Shown: positions 33,192 to 41,954 of the stretch, piece after piece
Position numbering within the stretch: position 1 is the stretch's first letter
How the letters are laid out: the number at the start of each line of letters is the position of its first letter
Assembly: GCF_031582905.1 (NCBI RefSeq)
Contig: NZ_CP133990.1
Coordinates: 62,001 to 126,000 of the forward strand
Direction: 5' to 3'
Length of the DNA stretch: 64,000 bases
Origin: Pengzhenrongella sp031582905
GTDB lineage: Bacteria; Actinomycetota; Actinomycetes; Actinomycetales; Cellulomonadaceae
The notes under the pieces: model-generated
The model's input: only the letters and a program-made list of their open reading frames with translations
Told to the model about the DNA's origin: nothing
The model's database searches: none
Program-made: the position numbers and the translations under genes

Positions 33192-33276
33192 CGGAGGATG
33201 GGGGATTCGAACCCCCGAGGGCTCTCACCCAACACGCTTTCCAAGCGTGCGCCATAGGCCACTAGGCGAATCCTCC
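33192..33276 (-). tRNA. tRNA-Ser (anticodon GGA)
   Basis: The minus strand reads GGAGGATTCGCC...ATCCTCC with a 7-bp acceptor stem. The anticodon arm is CACGC-TTGGAAA-GCGTG (anticodon GGA), there is a long variable arm as expected for class II tRNA, and the T arm contains GGTTCGAATCC. It is 85 bases including the discriminator G. Confidence 0.95.
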
Positions 33277-33439
33277 CGGCCGGACGAGGATACCGGAGCC
33301 GGACGCGTGCGCCGAACGTGACCTCGGGCACGGCGCCGCGGGTGACCGATGGGGCGGTGTCTCCCGGTGTGCGCTGCGTGGCGCCCCCGCTGCCGGCGGC
33401 GGTCCGCGACCGGTTCGCCAGCACGCCCGCGGGCTGCGT

Positions 33440-33445
33440 TAGGCT
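33440..33445 (+). promoter_or_regulatory. -10 box of the SRP RNA gene
   Basis: TAGGCT lies seven bases before the expected 5' end of the SRP RNA. The same hexamer precedes recR in this window. Confidence 0.55.
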
Positions 33446-33451
33446 GAGTGC

Positions 33452-33541
33452 AGACCCCTCGTGCGGCGTCATCTCGCTGAACTCCCCCAGGGCCGGAAGG
33501 CAGCAAGGGCAGGCGGGCTCTGGCGGGTGTGCGGGGGTCCT
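33452..33541 (+). ncRNA. ffs: Signal recognition particle RNA (4.5S type)
   Basis: The Ffh-binding tip is exact: CAGGGCCGGAAGGCAGCAAG, with the asymmetric and symmetric loops GGAA and AGCA. The outer stem is formed by GACCCC near 33453 and GGGGTCC at 33533-33540. The length of about 90 bases is that of the small bacterial SRP RNA, which carries signal peptides to the membrane with Ffh. In actinomycetes it commonly precedes dnaX. Confidence 0.92.
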
Positions 33542-33625
33542 TCCATGCCCGGAGACGCCAGGCCCCGAAGGCCCCGCGACCCTGAGGTCGCACCCTGACG
33601 GCGTTCGGGGTCCGACCGGTCCGCG

Positions 33626-33668
33626 GGTACGACTCAGGGTGGACCGTGACGCGACCCGGGTCGTAGCC
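33626..33668. promoter_or_regulatory. Inverted repeat upstream of ABC exporter operon
   Basis: GGTACGACTCAGGGT (33626-33640) and ACCCGGGTCGTAGCC (33654-33668) form imperfect arms over a 13-base spacer. The right part also holds the perfect dyad CGACCCGGGTCG (33652-33663). It ends about 65 bases before the ATP-binding gene, a likely operator position. No regulator gene is adjacent. Confidence 0.5.
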
Positions 33669-33733
33669 CACGCCGCCACGGACCGTGCCGGGGGCCGATG
33701 TGCCGCCCCACCGGTCCCGGCCAGCCTGGGGGC

Positions 33734-34450
33734 ATGACCTCAGCACCCGCCTCCGCCACCCCGCGTCTGCAGGCCCGCGGCCTCGTCAAGAGCTACGGCC
33801 CGACGACGGCCCTGGCCGGCGTCGACCTCGACGTCGCCGAGGGCGAGTCGCTCGCGGTCACGGGGCCGTCCGGGTCCGGCAAGTCGACGCTGCTGCACAC
33901 CCTGGCCGGCGTGCTGACCCCGGACGCGGGCTCGGTCCGGCTGCGCGGTCGTGAGGTCGCGGACCTCAACGAGCGTGAGCGCTCCCTGCTGCGCCGCCGG
34001 CACTACGGCTTCGTCTTCCAGTTCGGTCAGCTGCTCTCCGAGCTGACCGCGGCCGAGAACGTGGCACTGCCGCCCATGCTGCTCGGGACGTCGCGCAACC
34101 AGGCGCTCACGCACGCCCGGCAGTGGCTCGGCGCGCTGGGTCTGGCCGGCATGGAGGACCGGCGCCCCGGCGAGCTGTCCGGTGGCCAGGCGCAGCGCGT
34201 CGCCGTCGCGCGGGCGCTCATCACCGGGCCGGACGTCGTCTTCGCCGACGAGCCGACCGGCGCGCTCGACCAGTCCACCGGCGCCGAGGTGATGCAGGTG
34301 CTGACCGACGCGACCCGCGCCGCCGGCGCCTCGCTCGTCGTCGTGACGCACGACCGCGACGTCGCGGCGTGGTGCTCGCGCCGGATCGAGGTCCGTGACG
34401 GTCTGGTGGTCGCCGACGAGCGCACGCCGATCGGCGTGGCCGCCCGATGA
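33734..34450 (+). CDS. ABC transporter ATP-binding protein, LolD/MacB type
   Basis: The 238-residue ATPase has Walker A GPSGSGKST (about 48-56), the FQFGQLLSELTAAENV Q-loop region, signature LSGGQAQRVAVARAL, and Walker B VVFADEPTGALDQ. This pattern belongs to the MacB/LolD/FtsE group that works with FtsX-like permeases. The ATG 33734 follows CTGGGGG. Its TGA overlaps the permease ATG (ATGA, 34447-34450). The pair is inserted between the SRP RNA gene and dnaX. The exported substrate is unknown; peptide antibiotics are common for this type. Confidence 0.9.
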   Translation: MTSAPASATPRLQARGLVKSYGPTTALAGVDLDVAEGESLAVTGPSGSGKSTLLHTLAGVLTPDAGSVRLRGREVADLNERERSLLRRRHYGFVFQFGQLLSELTAAENVALPPMLLGTSRNQALTHARQWLGALGLAGMEDRRPGELSGGQAQRVAVARALITGPDVVFADEPTGALDQSTGAEVMQVLTDATRAAGASLVVVTHDRDVAAWCSRRIEVRDGLVVADERTPIGVAAR

Positions 34451-35799
34451 GCGTGATGGTCCCGCTCGCCGTCCAGCTCGGCCGGGCCGGTGGCCGCCGC
34501 GGGCTGACGACGACGGCGCTCGCGGTCGTCGCCTTCGCGGTCACCGCGACGTTCGGGCTGAGCGTCCTCGGCGGCCTGCGCGGGTTCATGCGCCGCGACG
34601 CCGCGCCGACGTCGTCGGCGATGGCCGAGTACTCCGACATCTACGTCGTGCTCGCATGGGCCGCCGTCGTGCTGCTGCTGGTGCCGCTGGTCGCCCTCGG
34701 AGGGGCCGCGGCCCGGCTGGGGCTGTCCCGGCGGGACGCGCGCCTGGCGACGTTGCGGCTGCTCGGCGTGACCCCGCGCGAGGTGGTCGGTCTGACCGTC
34801 CTGGAGACCGCGGCGCAGGGGCTGGTCGGGGCGCTCCTCGGGATCGTCGGCTACCTCGTGCTCCTCCCGGTCTGGACGTCCATCCCGTTCCAGGGCGCCG
34901 ACTTCACGGTGGGCGAGGTGTGGGTCGGCGTGCCGTCGCTCCTCGGTGCGCTCGTGGCGGTGCCTGCCCTGGCGGCGGTGAGTGGCGCGGTGTCCCTGCG
35001 TCGCGTCGTCGTCGCCCCGCTCGGGGTGGCGCAGCGCACGACGCCGCCGCGGCTGCGGGTGGTCCGCCTCGCCGGCGCCGGGATCGCGCTGCTGGCCTTC
35101 GCGCTCGTGACGCAGGGCGGGGACGCGTTCGGTGCCTTGCTCTTCGTCGTGCTGATCGGGATGGTCGGCGTCGTCATGCTGTCCTTCAACGCGCTCGGGC
35201 CGTGGCTGATCGGCCGGCTCGGGCGGGTCATGGTCCGGTTCGCCCGGAGGCCCGCGCAGCTCCTGGCGGGCCGGCGGCTGCTCGACGAGCCGCGCGCCGC
35301 GTGGCGCGTCGTCGGTGGGCTGGGGCTGGCCGGCTTCGTGGCGGGCGTGCTGGCGGTCGTCCCGGTGGCCGGCGCCGGGGGCGGTGACAGCCCCGACGCG
35401 GTCCTCATGCGGGACCTGACGACCGGTGCGCTGCTGACTCTCGCGATCGCGTTCACCGTCGCCGCCGCGTCGGCCGGGATCATGCAGGCCGCGAGCGTCC
35501 TGGACCGCCGCCGCGAGTTCGCCCTGCAGCGCCTCGCCGGCGTACCCGTCGAGCTGTTCGACGCCGTCCGGCGCCGCGAGGTGCTGGCCCCGATGGTGCT
35601 CGTCGCCGGCTCCGCGGTGGCGACCGCGTGGCTCCTGCTGCTGCCCCTCTTCGGCATGTCGCTGGTGGCCGGGCCGCAGGGCGTGATCCTGCTGGTCGGG
35701 TGCCTCGTCGGCGGTGGGCTGCTCGTCTTCGGAGCGACCGAGCTGAGCCGACCGCTGCTGCGGTCCGTGCTCGCCGAGACGGTCGTCCGCGCAGACTGA
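34447..35799 (+). CDS. FtsX-like ABC permease
   Basis: The 450-residue membrane protein has two halves, each with an FtsX-type four-helix unit. The motif RLGLSRRDARLATLRLLGVTPREV and its repeat ASVLDRRREFALQRLAGVPVELF are the coupling loops that contact the ATPase. No large extracellular domain is present, unlike MacB. It is translationally coupled to the ATPase gene by an ATGA overlap. Confidence 0.87.
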   Translation: MSVMVPLAVQLGRAGGRRGLTTTALAVVAFAVTATFGLSVLGGLRGFMRRDAAPTSSAMAEYSDIYVVLAWAAVVLLLVPLVALGGAAARLGLSRRDARLATLRLLGVTPREVVGLTVLETAAQGLVGALLGIVGYLVLLPVWTSIPFQGADFTVGEVWVGVPSLLGALVAVPALAAVSGAVSLRRVVVAPLGVAQRTTPPRLRVVRLAGAGIALLAFALVTQGGDAFGALLFVVLIGMVGVVMLSFNALGPWLIGRLGRVMVRFARRPAQLLAGRRLLDEPRAAWRVVGGLGLAGFVAGVLAVVPVAGAGGGDSPDAVLMRDLTTGALLTLAIAFTVAAASAGIMQAASVLDRRREFALQRLAGVPVELFDAVRRREVLAPMVLVAGSAVATAWLLLLPLFGMSLVAGPQGVILLVGCLVGGGLLVFGATELSRPLLRSVLAETVVRAD

Positions 35800-35978
35800 C
35801 CCGCTTCGCCGACGCCGAGCTGGGGGCGGCATCGGCAGGCGGGTCGAACGGCCTCGGCGCCGCCCGTGACGACAGGGTCAGGGGCGGCGTCCGAGGCAGC
35901 CGGTGCACCGCCCGCGCGCGTGGACGAGTGGTGCGGGGGAGCGGCGGGGAGCGGCTGGGGTGCGTGGGTGGCGGCGTC

Positions 35979-35984
35979 TAGAGT
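35979..35984 (+). promoter_or_regulatory. -10 box of dnaX (probably leaderless)
   Basis: TAGAGT sits eight bases before the GTG at 35992, so the transcript should begin at or very near the start codon. Confidence 0.5.
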
Positions 35985-35991
35985 TCCGTGG

Positions 35992-38400
35992 GTGACGACC
36001 GCCCTGTACCGCCGCTACCGGCCCGAGAACTTCGCCGAGGTGATCGGGCAGGAGCACGTCACGGTGCCGCTGATGCAGGCGCTGCGCACCGGGCGGATCA
36101 ACCACGCCTACCTGTTCAGCGGCCCGCGCGGCTGTGGCAAGACGACGTCGGCCCGCATCCTCGCGCGCTGCCTCAACTGCGCCGAGGGCCCGACGGACAC
36201 TCCGTGCGGTGTGTGCCCGTCGTGCGTCGAGCTCGCCCGCGGCGGCGCGGGGTCCCTCGACGTGGTGGAGATCGACGCCGCGAGCCACGGCGGCGTCGAC
36301 GACGCCCGCGACCTGCGCGAGCGTGCGACCTTCGCCCCGGCGCGCGACCGCCACAAGATCTTCATCCTCGACGAGGCCCACATGGTCACGCCGCAGGGCT
36401 TCAACGCGCTGCTCAAGATCGTCGAGGAGCCGCCCGAGCACGTCATGTTCATCTTCGCGACGACGGAGCCGGACAAGGTCATCGGCACGATCCGCTCGCG
36501 CACGCACCACTACCCGTTCCGCCTCGTCCCGCCGGACGTGCTGTCCGGCTACCTCGAGACGCTGTGCGCGTCCGAGGGGGTGCCGGTCGGTGCGGGCGTG
36601 CTGCCGCTGGTCATCCGCGCCGGCGCGGGGTCCGTCCGCGACTCGTTGTCCGTCCTCGACCAGCTCGTGGCCGGTGCCGACGAGCGCGGGCTCGACTACG
36701 AGCGTGCGGTGCAGCTGCTCGGCTACACCCACGCGACCCTGCTCGACGACGTCGTGGAGGCGATCGCCGCGGGCGACGGCGCCAGCGCGTTCCGCGTGGT
36801 CGAGCGGGTCATCACCACCGGGCACGAGCCGCGCCGCTTCGTCGAGGACCTGCTCGAGCGCCTGCGCGACCTCATCGTGCTCGCCGCCGCGGGCGAGGCC
36901 GCCGACGCCGCGCTGCGCGAGATCCCCGGTGACCAGCTGACCCGGATGCGTGCGCAGGCCACCCACCTCGGTCCGGCCGAGCTCTCTCGCGCCGCCGACG
37001 TCGTCAACGCGGCGCTCGGAGAGATGACCGGGGCGACGTCACCGCGCCTGCACCTCGAGCTGCTCATCGCCCGGCTGCTGCTGCCCGCCGCCGACGACGG
37101 CGTCCTGGGTCACGCGGCGCGCCTGGACCGGCTCGAGCGCGGGACCGGCGCGCCCGTCGCGTCTGTCGCGTCCGCCGAGCGTGCGGTGGGTGGTGGGGCG
37201 GCCGTGCCCGCGGTGGCCGCCGCGCAACCTGTGCCTGCTGAGCCGGCCGTGGCACCGCTGCCGGCACCTGTGGTGGCAGCGCCGGTCGAGCCCCGGCCGG
37301 ACGGTCCCCCTGCGCCCCGACCGGTGGCGGGGCCGGTCGGCGAGACCGCCGACGGCCACCCCGGGCAGCCGCCGGAGAGGACGGCCGAGCGCGCCGTCGC
37401 TGCCGAGGCTGCGTCGGCCGCTGAGCCGACGGACCGGCCGACGGACCGGCCGACGGACCGGCCGACGCCGGAGGCCGCGCCCGTCGGGCCCCCGCAGCCG
37501 GGGCCGTCGCTGATGGCGTCCGGCACACCCAACGCCGCGCCGGCGACGTCGACCCCGGTGACGCCGACCCCGGTGACGCCCTCGGCGCCCGCGCACCCGG
37601 CCGACGCGCCGGCTCCCGCCCGGGGCGATGCGGCGCCCGCGCCCGCGGCGCCGGCCTCGCCGCCCGCGCAAGCCGCTGCGCAGGCCGCGCCCGCACCCGC
37701 CGGTCGGCCCGCACCTGCGTCCGGGGTGCCCGGCCTGGAGACCGAGGTCCTGCGCCGCCGGTGGCCCGAGGTGCTCGAGACGCTCAGCCGGCTCAAGAAG
37801 GCGACGTGGGCGATGGTCGGCCAGCACGCGCAGGTCGGCGAGCTCACCGGGACGTCCCTCACGTTGCTGTTCCCCGGGCCGGGGCTCGCGACGGCGTTCC
37901 GCGGCGGCCCGCACGCCGAGGTCGTGCAGCGCGCGGTGCGCGAGACGCTCGGGTTCGACGTCCGGGTCGAGGGGCGGGTGGGCGACGGCGCGTCCGCGGC
38001 GGGCGGCGGCTCGTCGTCCGCGCCGGTCCGTGCGGCGGCTGAGCCGACCCGCCCGGCGGAGGCGCCGTCGGGTCGTCGGGTCGTGGACCGCGCGGCGGCC
38101 GAGGCGTCGTGGGCGACCGTCGAGCCGCCCGACGACGACATCCCCGAGGGGCCGACGGTCGACGCGGTGCCGCCGGACCTCGAGCCGGAGCGCCCGGCCG
38201 GTCGCCCCAGCGCCCGCGAGGCCGGGGAGCGCGCGCACGCCGCCGCTGCCCAGCGCGCCGCGGCGTCGGGCCCGGCCGTCGAGGACTCGCCGGACCCGGA
38301 CGACCCCGACATCGCGAGCTCGCACCTGACCGGTCCGCCCCTGGTCGCGCAGATGCTCGGCGGCACCGTGATCGACGAGCAGGTCGGGGACGAGGTCTGA
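35992..38400 (+). CDS. dnaX: DNA polymerase III subunits gamma and tau
   Basis: The 802-residue clamp-loader subunit opens TALYRRYRPENFAEVIGQEH. It has Walker A GPRGCGKTT, four zinc-binding cysteines in CLNCAEGPTDTPCGVCPSC, and the Walker B/DEAH-like FILDEAHMVTPQG. A collar domain follows to about residue 360. A long Ala/Pro/Thr-rich linker (about 390-580) with short repeats leads to a folded C-terminal domain (LETEVLRRRWPEVLETLSRL) and an acidic end. No A-rich slippery site for a gamma frameshift is seen, so only the long tau form is predicted. GTG 35992 was chosen from the conserved N-terminus and the -10 box just before it. Confidence 0.95.
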   Translation: MTTALYRRYRPENFAEVIGQEHVTVPLMQALRTGRINHAYLFSGPRGCGKTTSARILARCLNCAEGPTDTPCGVCPSCVELARGGAGSLDVVEIDAASHGGVDDARDLRERATFAPARDRHKIFILDEAHMVTPQGFNALLKIVEEPPEHVMFIFATTEPDKVIGTIRSRTHHYPFRLVPPDVLSGYLETLCASEGVPVGAGVLPLVIRAGAGSVRDSLSVLDQLVAGADERGLDYERAVQLLGYTHATLLDDVVEAIAAGDGASAFRVVERVITTGHEPRRFVEDLLERLRDLIVLAAAGEAADAALREIPGDQLTRMRAQATHLGPAELSRAADVVNAALGEMTGATSPRLHLELLIARLLLPAADDGVLGHAARLDRLERGTGAPVASVASAERAVGGGAAVPAVAAAQPVPAEPAVAPLPAPVVAAPVEPRPDGPPAPRPVAGPVGETADGHPGQPPERTAERAVAAEAASAAEPTDRPTDRPTDRPTPEAAPVGPPQPGPSLMASGTPNAAPATSTPVTPTPVTPSAPAHPADAPAPARGDAAPAPAAPASPPAQAAAQAAPAPAGRPAPASGVPGLETEVLRRRWPEVLETLSRLKKATWAMVGQHAQVGELTGTSLTLLFPGPGLATAFRGGPHAEVVQRAVRETLGFDVRVEGRVGDGASAAGGGSSSAPVRAAAEPTRPAEAPSGRRVVDRAAAEASWATVEPPDDDIPEGPTVDAVPPDLEPERPAGRPSAREAGERAHAAAAQRAAASGPAVEDSPDPDDPDIASSHLTGPPLVAQMLGGTVIDEQVGDEV
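37426..37461 (+). repeat. Three tandem 12-bp units inside dnaX
   Basis: CCGACGGACCGG occurs three times in a row and encodes TDRP repeats in the disordered linker of the tau subunit. The length is a multiple of three, so copy changes would not break the frame. Confidence 0.85.
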
Positions 38401-38539
38401 CGATCCGGCACGCCACGGCCCCGTGCCCGGTCCCTCTCGCGCACGGGTCGCGGACCGTGGTTCGCTCGTCGCCGACCTCGGTTCGCTCCCAGCGCGACCC
38501 TGCCCGGCCCCGCCGAGGGGCGGCGTCGGTGGGACCCCC

Positions 38540-38545
38540 TAGGCT
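38540..38545 (+). promoter_or_regulatory. -10 box of recR (probably leaderless)
   Basis: TAGGCT is followed after six bases by the GTG start at 38552. The 151-base gap after dnaX therefore holds a separate recR promoter. Confidence 0.55.
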
Positions 38546-38551
38546 GGTGGG

Positions 38552-39150
38552 GTGTACGAGGGCGCGGTCCAGGACCTGATCGACGAGCTCGGGCGACTGC
38601 CCGGCGTCGGTCCCAAGAGCGCGCAGCGGATCGCGTTCCACCTGCTCGCTGCCGACCCGATCGACGTCCGGCGGCTGACCGACGCGCTGACCGAGGTCAA
38701 GGCGCGCGTCCGGTTCTGCGAGATCTGCGGGAACGTCTCCCAGGAGCCGCAGTGCCGCGTCTGCCGCGACCCGCGGCGGTCGGACGAGGTCATCTGCGTC
38801 GTCGAGGAGCCCAAGGACGTCGTCGCGATCGAGCGCACCCGCGAGTTCCGCGGCAAGTACCACGTGCTCGGCGGGGCCATCAACCCGATCGCGGGCGTCG
38901 GCCCGGACGACCTGCGCATCAAGGACCTGCTGTCGCGGCTCGCCAGCGGGGTCGTCACCGAGGTCATCCTGGCGACCGACCCGAACGTCGAGGGGAGGCC
39001 ACGTCCACCTACCTCGCACGCATGCTCGTGCCCATGGGGCTCACCGTGAGCCGGCTCGCCTCCGGGCTGCCGGTCGGCGGTGACCTCGAGTACGCGGACG
39101 AGGTCACCCTCGGCCGCGCCTTCGAAGGAAGACGGCGGATCCATGCCTGA
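38552..39150 (+). CDS. recR: Recombination mediator RecR (one frame break)
   Basis: The 199-residue protein has an N-terminal helix-hairpin-helix (RLPGVGPKSAQRIAFHLL), a four-cysteine zinc finger (CEICGNVSQEPQCRVC), and a Toprim domain (VICVVEEPKDVVAIE, ILATDPNVEGEATSTYLAR). It loads RecA at gaps with RecO. The frame breaks at the G4 run 38992-38995; adding a G restores NVEGEATST exactly as in the family. The TGA at 39148-39150 overlaps the next ATG (39143), so the DUF5063 gene is coupled to it. Confidence 0.95.
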
Positions 39151-39760
39151 GCTCATCCCCGAACCCCGCCCCGCTGTCGACGCGGTCGACGAGGCCGTCG
39201 TCGCCGAGGCCACCGAGCTGCTCGAGGTCGCCCGCGCCGTCGCGGAGGAGTCGCGCAGCTACCTCAGCACGGTCACCGAGGTCGCCGCCGGGTCCAGTCC
39301 CGACGCGACGATCCCGCTGCTGCTGCTGGCCGTCTCGGACATGCTCGCGGCCGGTGCCCGGCTCGGTGCGATGCAGGACATCGTGCCGCCGGAGCGGTTC
39401 GAGCCCGACGTCGGCCCCGACCCGGACGTCGACCCCCTGCACACCGCGCTGGCCAACGTGCTCGACGGGCTCGACGAGTACCCCGAGATCGTCGACCCCG
39501 TGCTGGGGATCGAGGTCGGCGCCGCGACACTCTCCGGCGACCTGGTCGCCGTCGCCGGGGCGATCGCGCAGGGCCTGCGCCACTACGAGGCCGGCCAGGC
39601 GCTGGAGGCGCTGTGGTGGTGGCAGTTCTCCTACCTGTCGGTGTGGGGTGAGCGGGCGTCGAGCGTGCTGCGGGTGCTGCAGCTGCTGCTCGCCCACCTG
39701 CGGCTCGACGTGGAGGACGACGTCGCCGCCGAGGCGGAGTACGACGCCCTCCAGGCGTGA
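39143..39760 (+). CDS. DUF5063 domain protein
   Basis: This 205-residue helical protein has the DUF5063 core (LGAMQDIVPPERFEPDVGPD, ALWWWQFSYLSVWGERASSV). Genes of this family regularly follow recR in actinomycetes, as here with an eight-base overlap, but the function is not known. There are no membrane helices or signal peptide, so it is cytoplasmic. Confidence 0.88.
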   Translation: MPELIPEPRPAVDAVDEAVVAEATELLEVARAVAEESRSYLSTVTEVAAGSSPDATIPLLLLAVSDMLAAGARLGAMQDIVPPERFEPDVGPDPDVDPLHTALANVLDGLDEYPEIVDPVLGIEVGAATLSGDLVAVAGAIAQGLRHYEAGQALEALWWWQFSYLSVWGERASSVLRVLQLLLAHLRLDVEDDVAAEAEYDALQA

Positions 39761-39785
39761 ACCGCACGCCGCACAACCCTCACAG

Positions 39786-40898
39786 TCAGGCCACCCGGGT
39801 CCCCCGCGGCAGCCGGCGCTGCGGGATCGACAACCGCCGGATCGCCACCGCCAGCCCGGCGCCACCGAGCAGAAGGTTCGCCGCCAGCCCGTACGGCCAC
39901 ACGACGCTGCGGTCCGGCTCCGGCTCCTGGACCGGTGACTGCGCCGCGTCGGCCGGGGTGCCGTCCGCGGTCAGCTCACCCCACGCGCCGGTGCACCAGT
40001 CCTGCTCGGTCGCGGGTCCGGTCCGGGCCGTGCGCACGCCGGCGCGGATCGCCCCGAGCGGGTCCGCGACGCTCGCGGTGGACGCGCGGGCCTCCGGGGC
40101 GGCGTCGGCCAGGATCACGAACGGGTTGACCGCCAGCAGCCACCACGTCCGCTCGGTGTGCGCCACGCTCATGGTCTGGGTCTGCCACTCGCACACGGGT
40201 GGCTCCCCGCTCTCCCAGTCGTAGGACGCCGGGATCGTCCAGACCCGGACCTCCTCCTGGGCGGTGACCGACGGCAGGCTGAGGGCGAACACGATCGGGC
40301 TGAGCACACTCAGCGCCGCGACCGACAGGAAGGTCAGCACGGCCGAGCCGGAGGTGCGCGGCGTGACGGCGGAGAAGCCCAGGCCGATCGCGCACACCAC
40401 GGCGAGCAGCAGCGCGAGCACCACGAGGGACACGGGGACGGACGCGACCGGCACCCCGCCCGCCGCCAGGGCGACGACGAGGAACGGCACGCTGACCGCG
40501 AGGAACGCGAGCGCGGCGGCCCACGCGGCGAGCAGCTTGCCGACGGCGATCTCGGCCGGGCTCAGCAGCGTCACCTGCAGCGTGGCGAGCGTCCCGGCGT
40601 TGCGGTCGCCGTTGACCGAGGTCGCGCTGAGGGTCGGCGAGACCAGCAGGCCGAGGAAGAGCACGAAGAAGACGACGACGCCGTAGACCGGCGGTCCGAC
40701 GAACACCCCGCCGGTCTCGCCGGGGTCGCCGACGAAGCCCTGGCCGAACCGGCTCACGGCCGCCCACGTGAGCGCGGTGATCGCACCGACGATGACGAAC
40801 CACACGACGAGCGCGACGACCCAGCGGGTCGAGCGCACGCGCTGGCGCAGCTCGAGCACCGCGACGGTCCGGACGCCGTGCCAGCTCACCGCGCTCAT
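39786..40898 (-). CDS. ABC-2 type permease
   Basis: The 370-residue protein has six main helices, an ABC-2 loop (LSATSVNGDRNAGTLATLQVTLLSPAEIAVGKL, with the usual RxxGTL turn), and a large extracytoplasmic segment before the last helix (about 225-330). The basic tail ends SIPQRRLPRGTRVA. Its ATG overlaps the TGA of the ATPase gene (40895-40898). The pair exports an unknown substrate; related systems give drug or bacteriocin resistance. Confidence 0.86.
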   Translation of the reverse strand: MSAVSWHGVRTVAVLELRQRVRSTRWVVALVVWFVIVGAITALTWAAVSRFGQGFVGDPGETGGVFVGPPVYGVVVFFVLFLGLLVSPTLSATSVNGDRNAGTLATLQVTLLSPAEIAVGKLLAAWAAALAFLAVSVPFLVVALAAGGVPVASVPVSLVVLALLLAVVCAIGLGFSAVTPRTSGSAVLTFLSVAALSVLSPIVFALSLPSVTAQEEVRVWTIPASYDWESGEPPVCEWQTQTMSVAHTERTWWLLAVNPFVILADAAPEARASTASVADPLGAIRAGVRTARTGPATEQDWCTGAWGELTADGTPADAAQSPVQEPEPDRSVVWPYGLAANLLLGGAGLAVAIRRLSIPQRRLPRGTRVA

Positions 40899-41881
40899 CG
40901 CCGCTCCTCCTCGAGGGTCAGGTAGGCGCGCTCCAGCGCCCCGCCCGCCGGTGCCAGCGCGGTCACCGGGACCCCGGCCCGGACGGCGTCGGCGAGGAGC
41001 TGCGCCGCGCCGACCTCGCCGGCGACCGGCAGGAGCACACCGCCGGACCCGGGCGGGGCGTCACCCCCGCCCGCGTCGTCCGGTCGCCACGGCGTCCCGG
41101 TCGAGTCCAGCCAGGTCGTGAGCGCCTCGAGCGACAGCGCCCGCACCCGCCACTCCCGGGCGCCGTCGGCGGCGCCCCCGAGCTCGTGCGGGTGGACGGT
41201 GCGGCCGCCGGAGAGGAACACCGCGTCGTCCGCCATCTCGTCGAGCTCGCTGAGCACGTGGCTCGAGACGAGGACGGTCGTCCCGGCTGCGGCGAGGTCG
41301 CGCAGGAGGACCCGCAGGTCGACGCGCGAGCGCGGGTCGAGGCCGCTGGCCGGCTCGTCGAGCAGCAGCACGTCCGGCCGGTGCACCAGGGCGCGGGCCA
41401 GACCGAGCCGCTGCTTCTGGCCGCGCGACAGCACGCTCGCGGGACGGTCGGCGTACTCCGTCAGGTGCACGGTCTCGAGCAGCTCGGCGGCCCGCTCGCT
41501 CGCGACGGCGCGCGGCAGTCGGTACGCGGCGGCGAAGGTCAGCAGGACCTCGCGCGCCGTCAGGGAGTCCCAGGTGCCGAAGGCGTCCGGCATCCAGCCG
41601 GTCGCGGCGCGGGCGGCGCGGCCGTCGGTCACCGGGTCGTGCCCGGCGATCCGGACCTGACCGCCGTCCGGGACGAGCAGCCCGGCCAGGACCAGCAGCA
41701 GTGTGGTCTTGCCGGAGCCGTTCGGCCCGACGAGCGCGGTCACCGCGCCGGCGCGCGCGACGAGGTCCACCCCGTCGAGCGCGCGCACGGTGCCGAACGA
41801 CCGGTGCACCGCGGTCACCTCGATGCCCGGCGGGACGGACGGCGCGGGCGGCGGGACGGCGGTGTCCGTGGCGGTCGACAT
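40895..41881 (-). CDS. ABC transporter ATP-binding protein (ABC-2 exporter)
   Basis: The 328-residue ATPase has Walker A GPNGSGKTT, signature VLSRGQKQRLGLARAL, and Walker B VLLLDEPASGLDPRS. The H-loop region is VSSHVLSELDEM. A C-terminal regulatory extension of about 100 residues follows, as in CcmA/DrrA-type exporters. The ATG 41881 is chosen from the short polar N-terminus before the domain. It is divergent from the TSUP gene (74-base gap) and is coupled to its permease. Confidence 0.88.
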   Translation of the reverse strand: MSTATDTAVPPPAPSVPPGIEVTAVHRSFGTVRALDGVDLVARAGAVTALVGPNGSGKTTLLLVLAGLLVPDGGQVRIAGHDPVTDGRAARAATGWMPDAFGTWDSLTAREVLLTFAAAYRLPRAVASERAAELLETVHLTEYADRPASVLSRGQKQRLGLARALVHRPDVLLLDEPASGLDPRSRVDLRVLLRDLAAAGTTVLVSSHVLSELDEMADDAVFLSGGRTVHPHELGGAADGAREWRVRALSLEALTTWLDSTGTPWRPDDAGGGDAPPGSGGVLLPVAGEVGAAQLLADAVRAGVPVTALAPAGGALERAYLTLEEERR

Positions 41882-41942
41882 GGTTCGACCGTAGGCCCGG
41901 TGCGGGCTCGGGCGGGTCAGACCCGCCCGCCGACTCCTGTGG

Positions 41943-41948
41943 TAGACC
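41943..41948 (+). promoter_or_regulatory. -10 box of the TSUP gene (probably leaderless)
   Basis: TAGACC lies six bases before GTG 41955. The divergent ABC gene starts at 41881, so this short gap holds both promoters. Confidence 0.5.
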
Positions 41949-41954
41949 AGCGCG

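Noticed and set aside
35992..38400. Programmed frameshift in dnaX to make gamma
   Set aside because: No A-rich slippery heptamer or following hairpin of the known type is seen; the long frame is complete.
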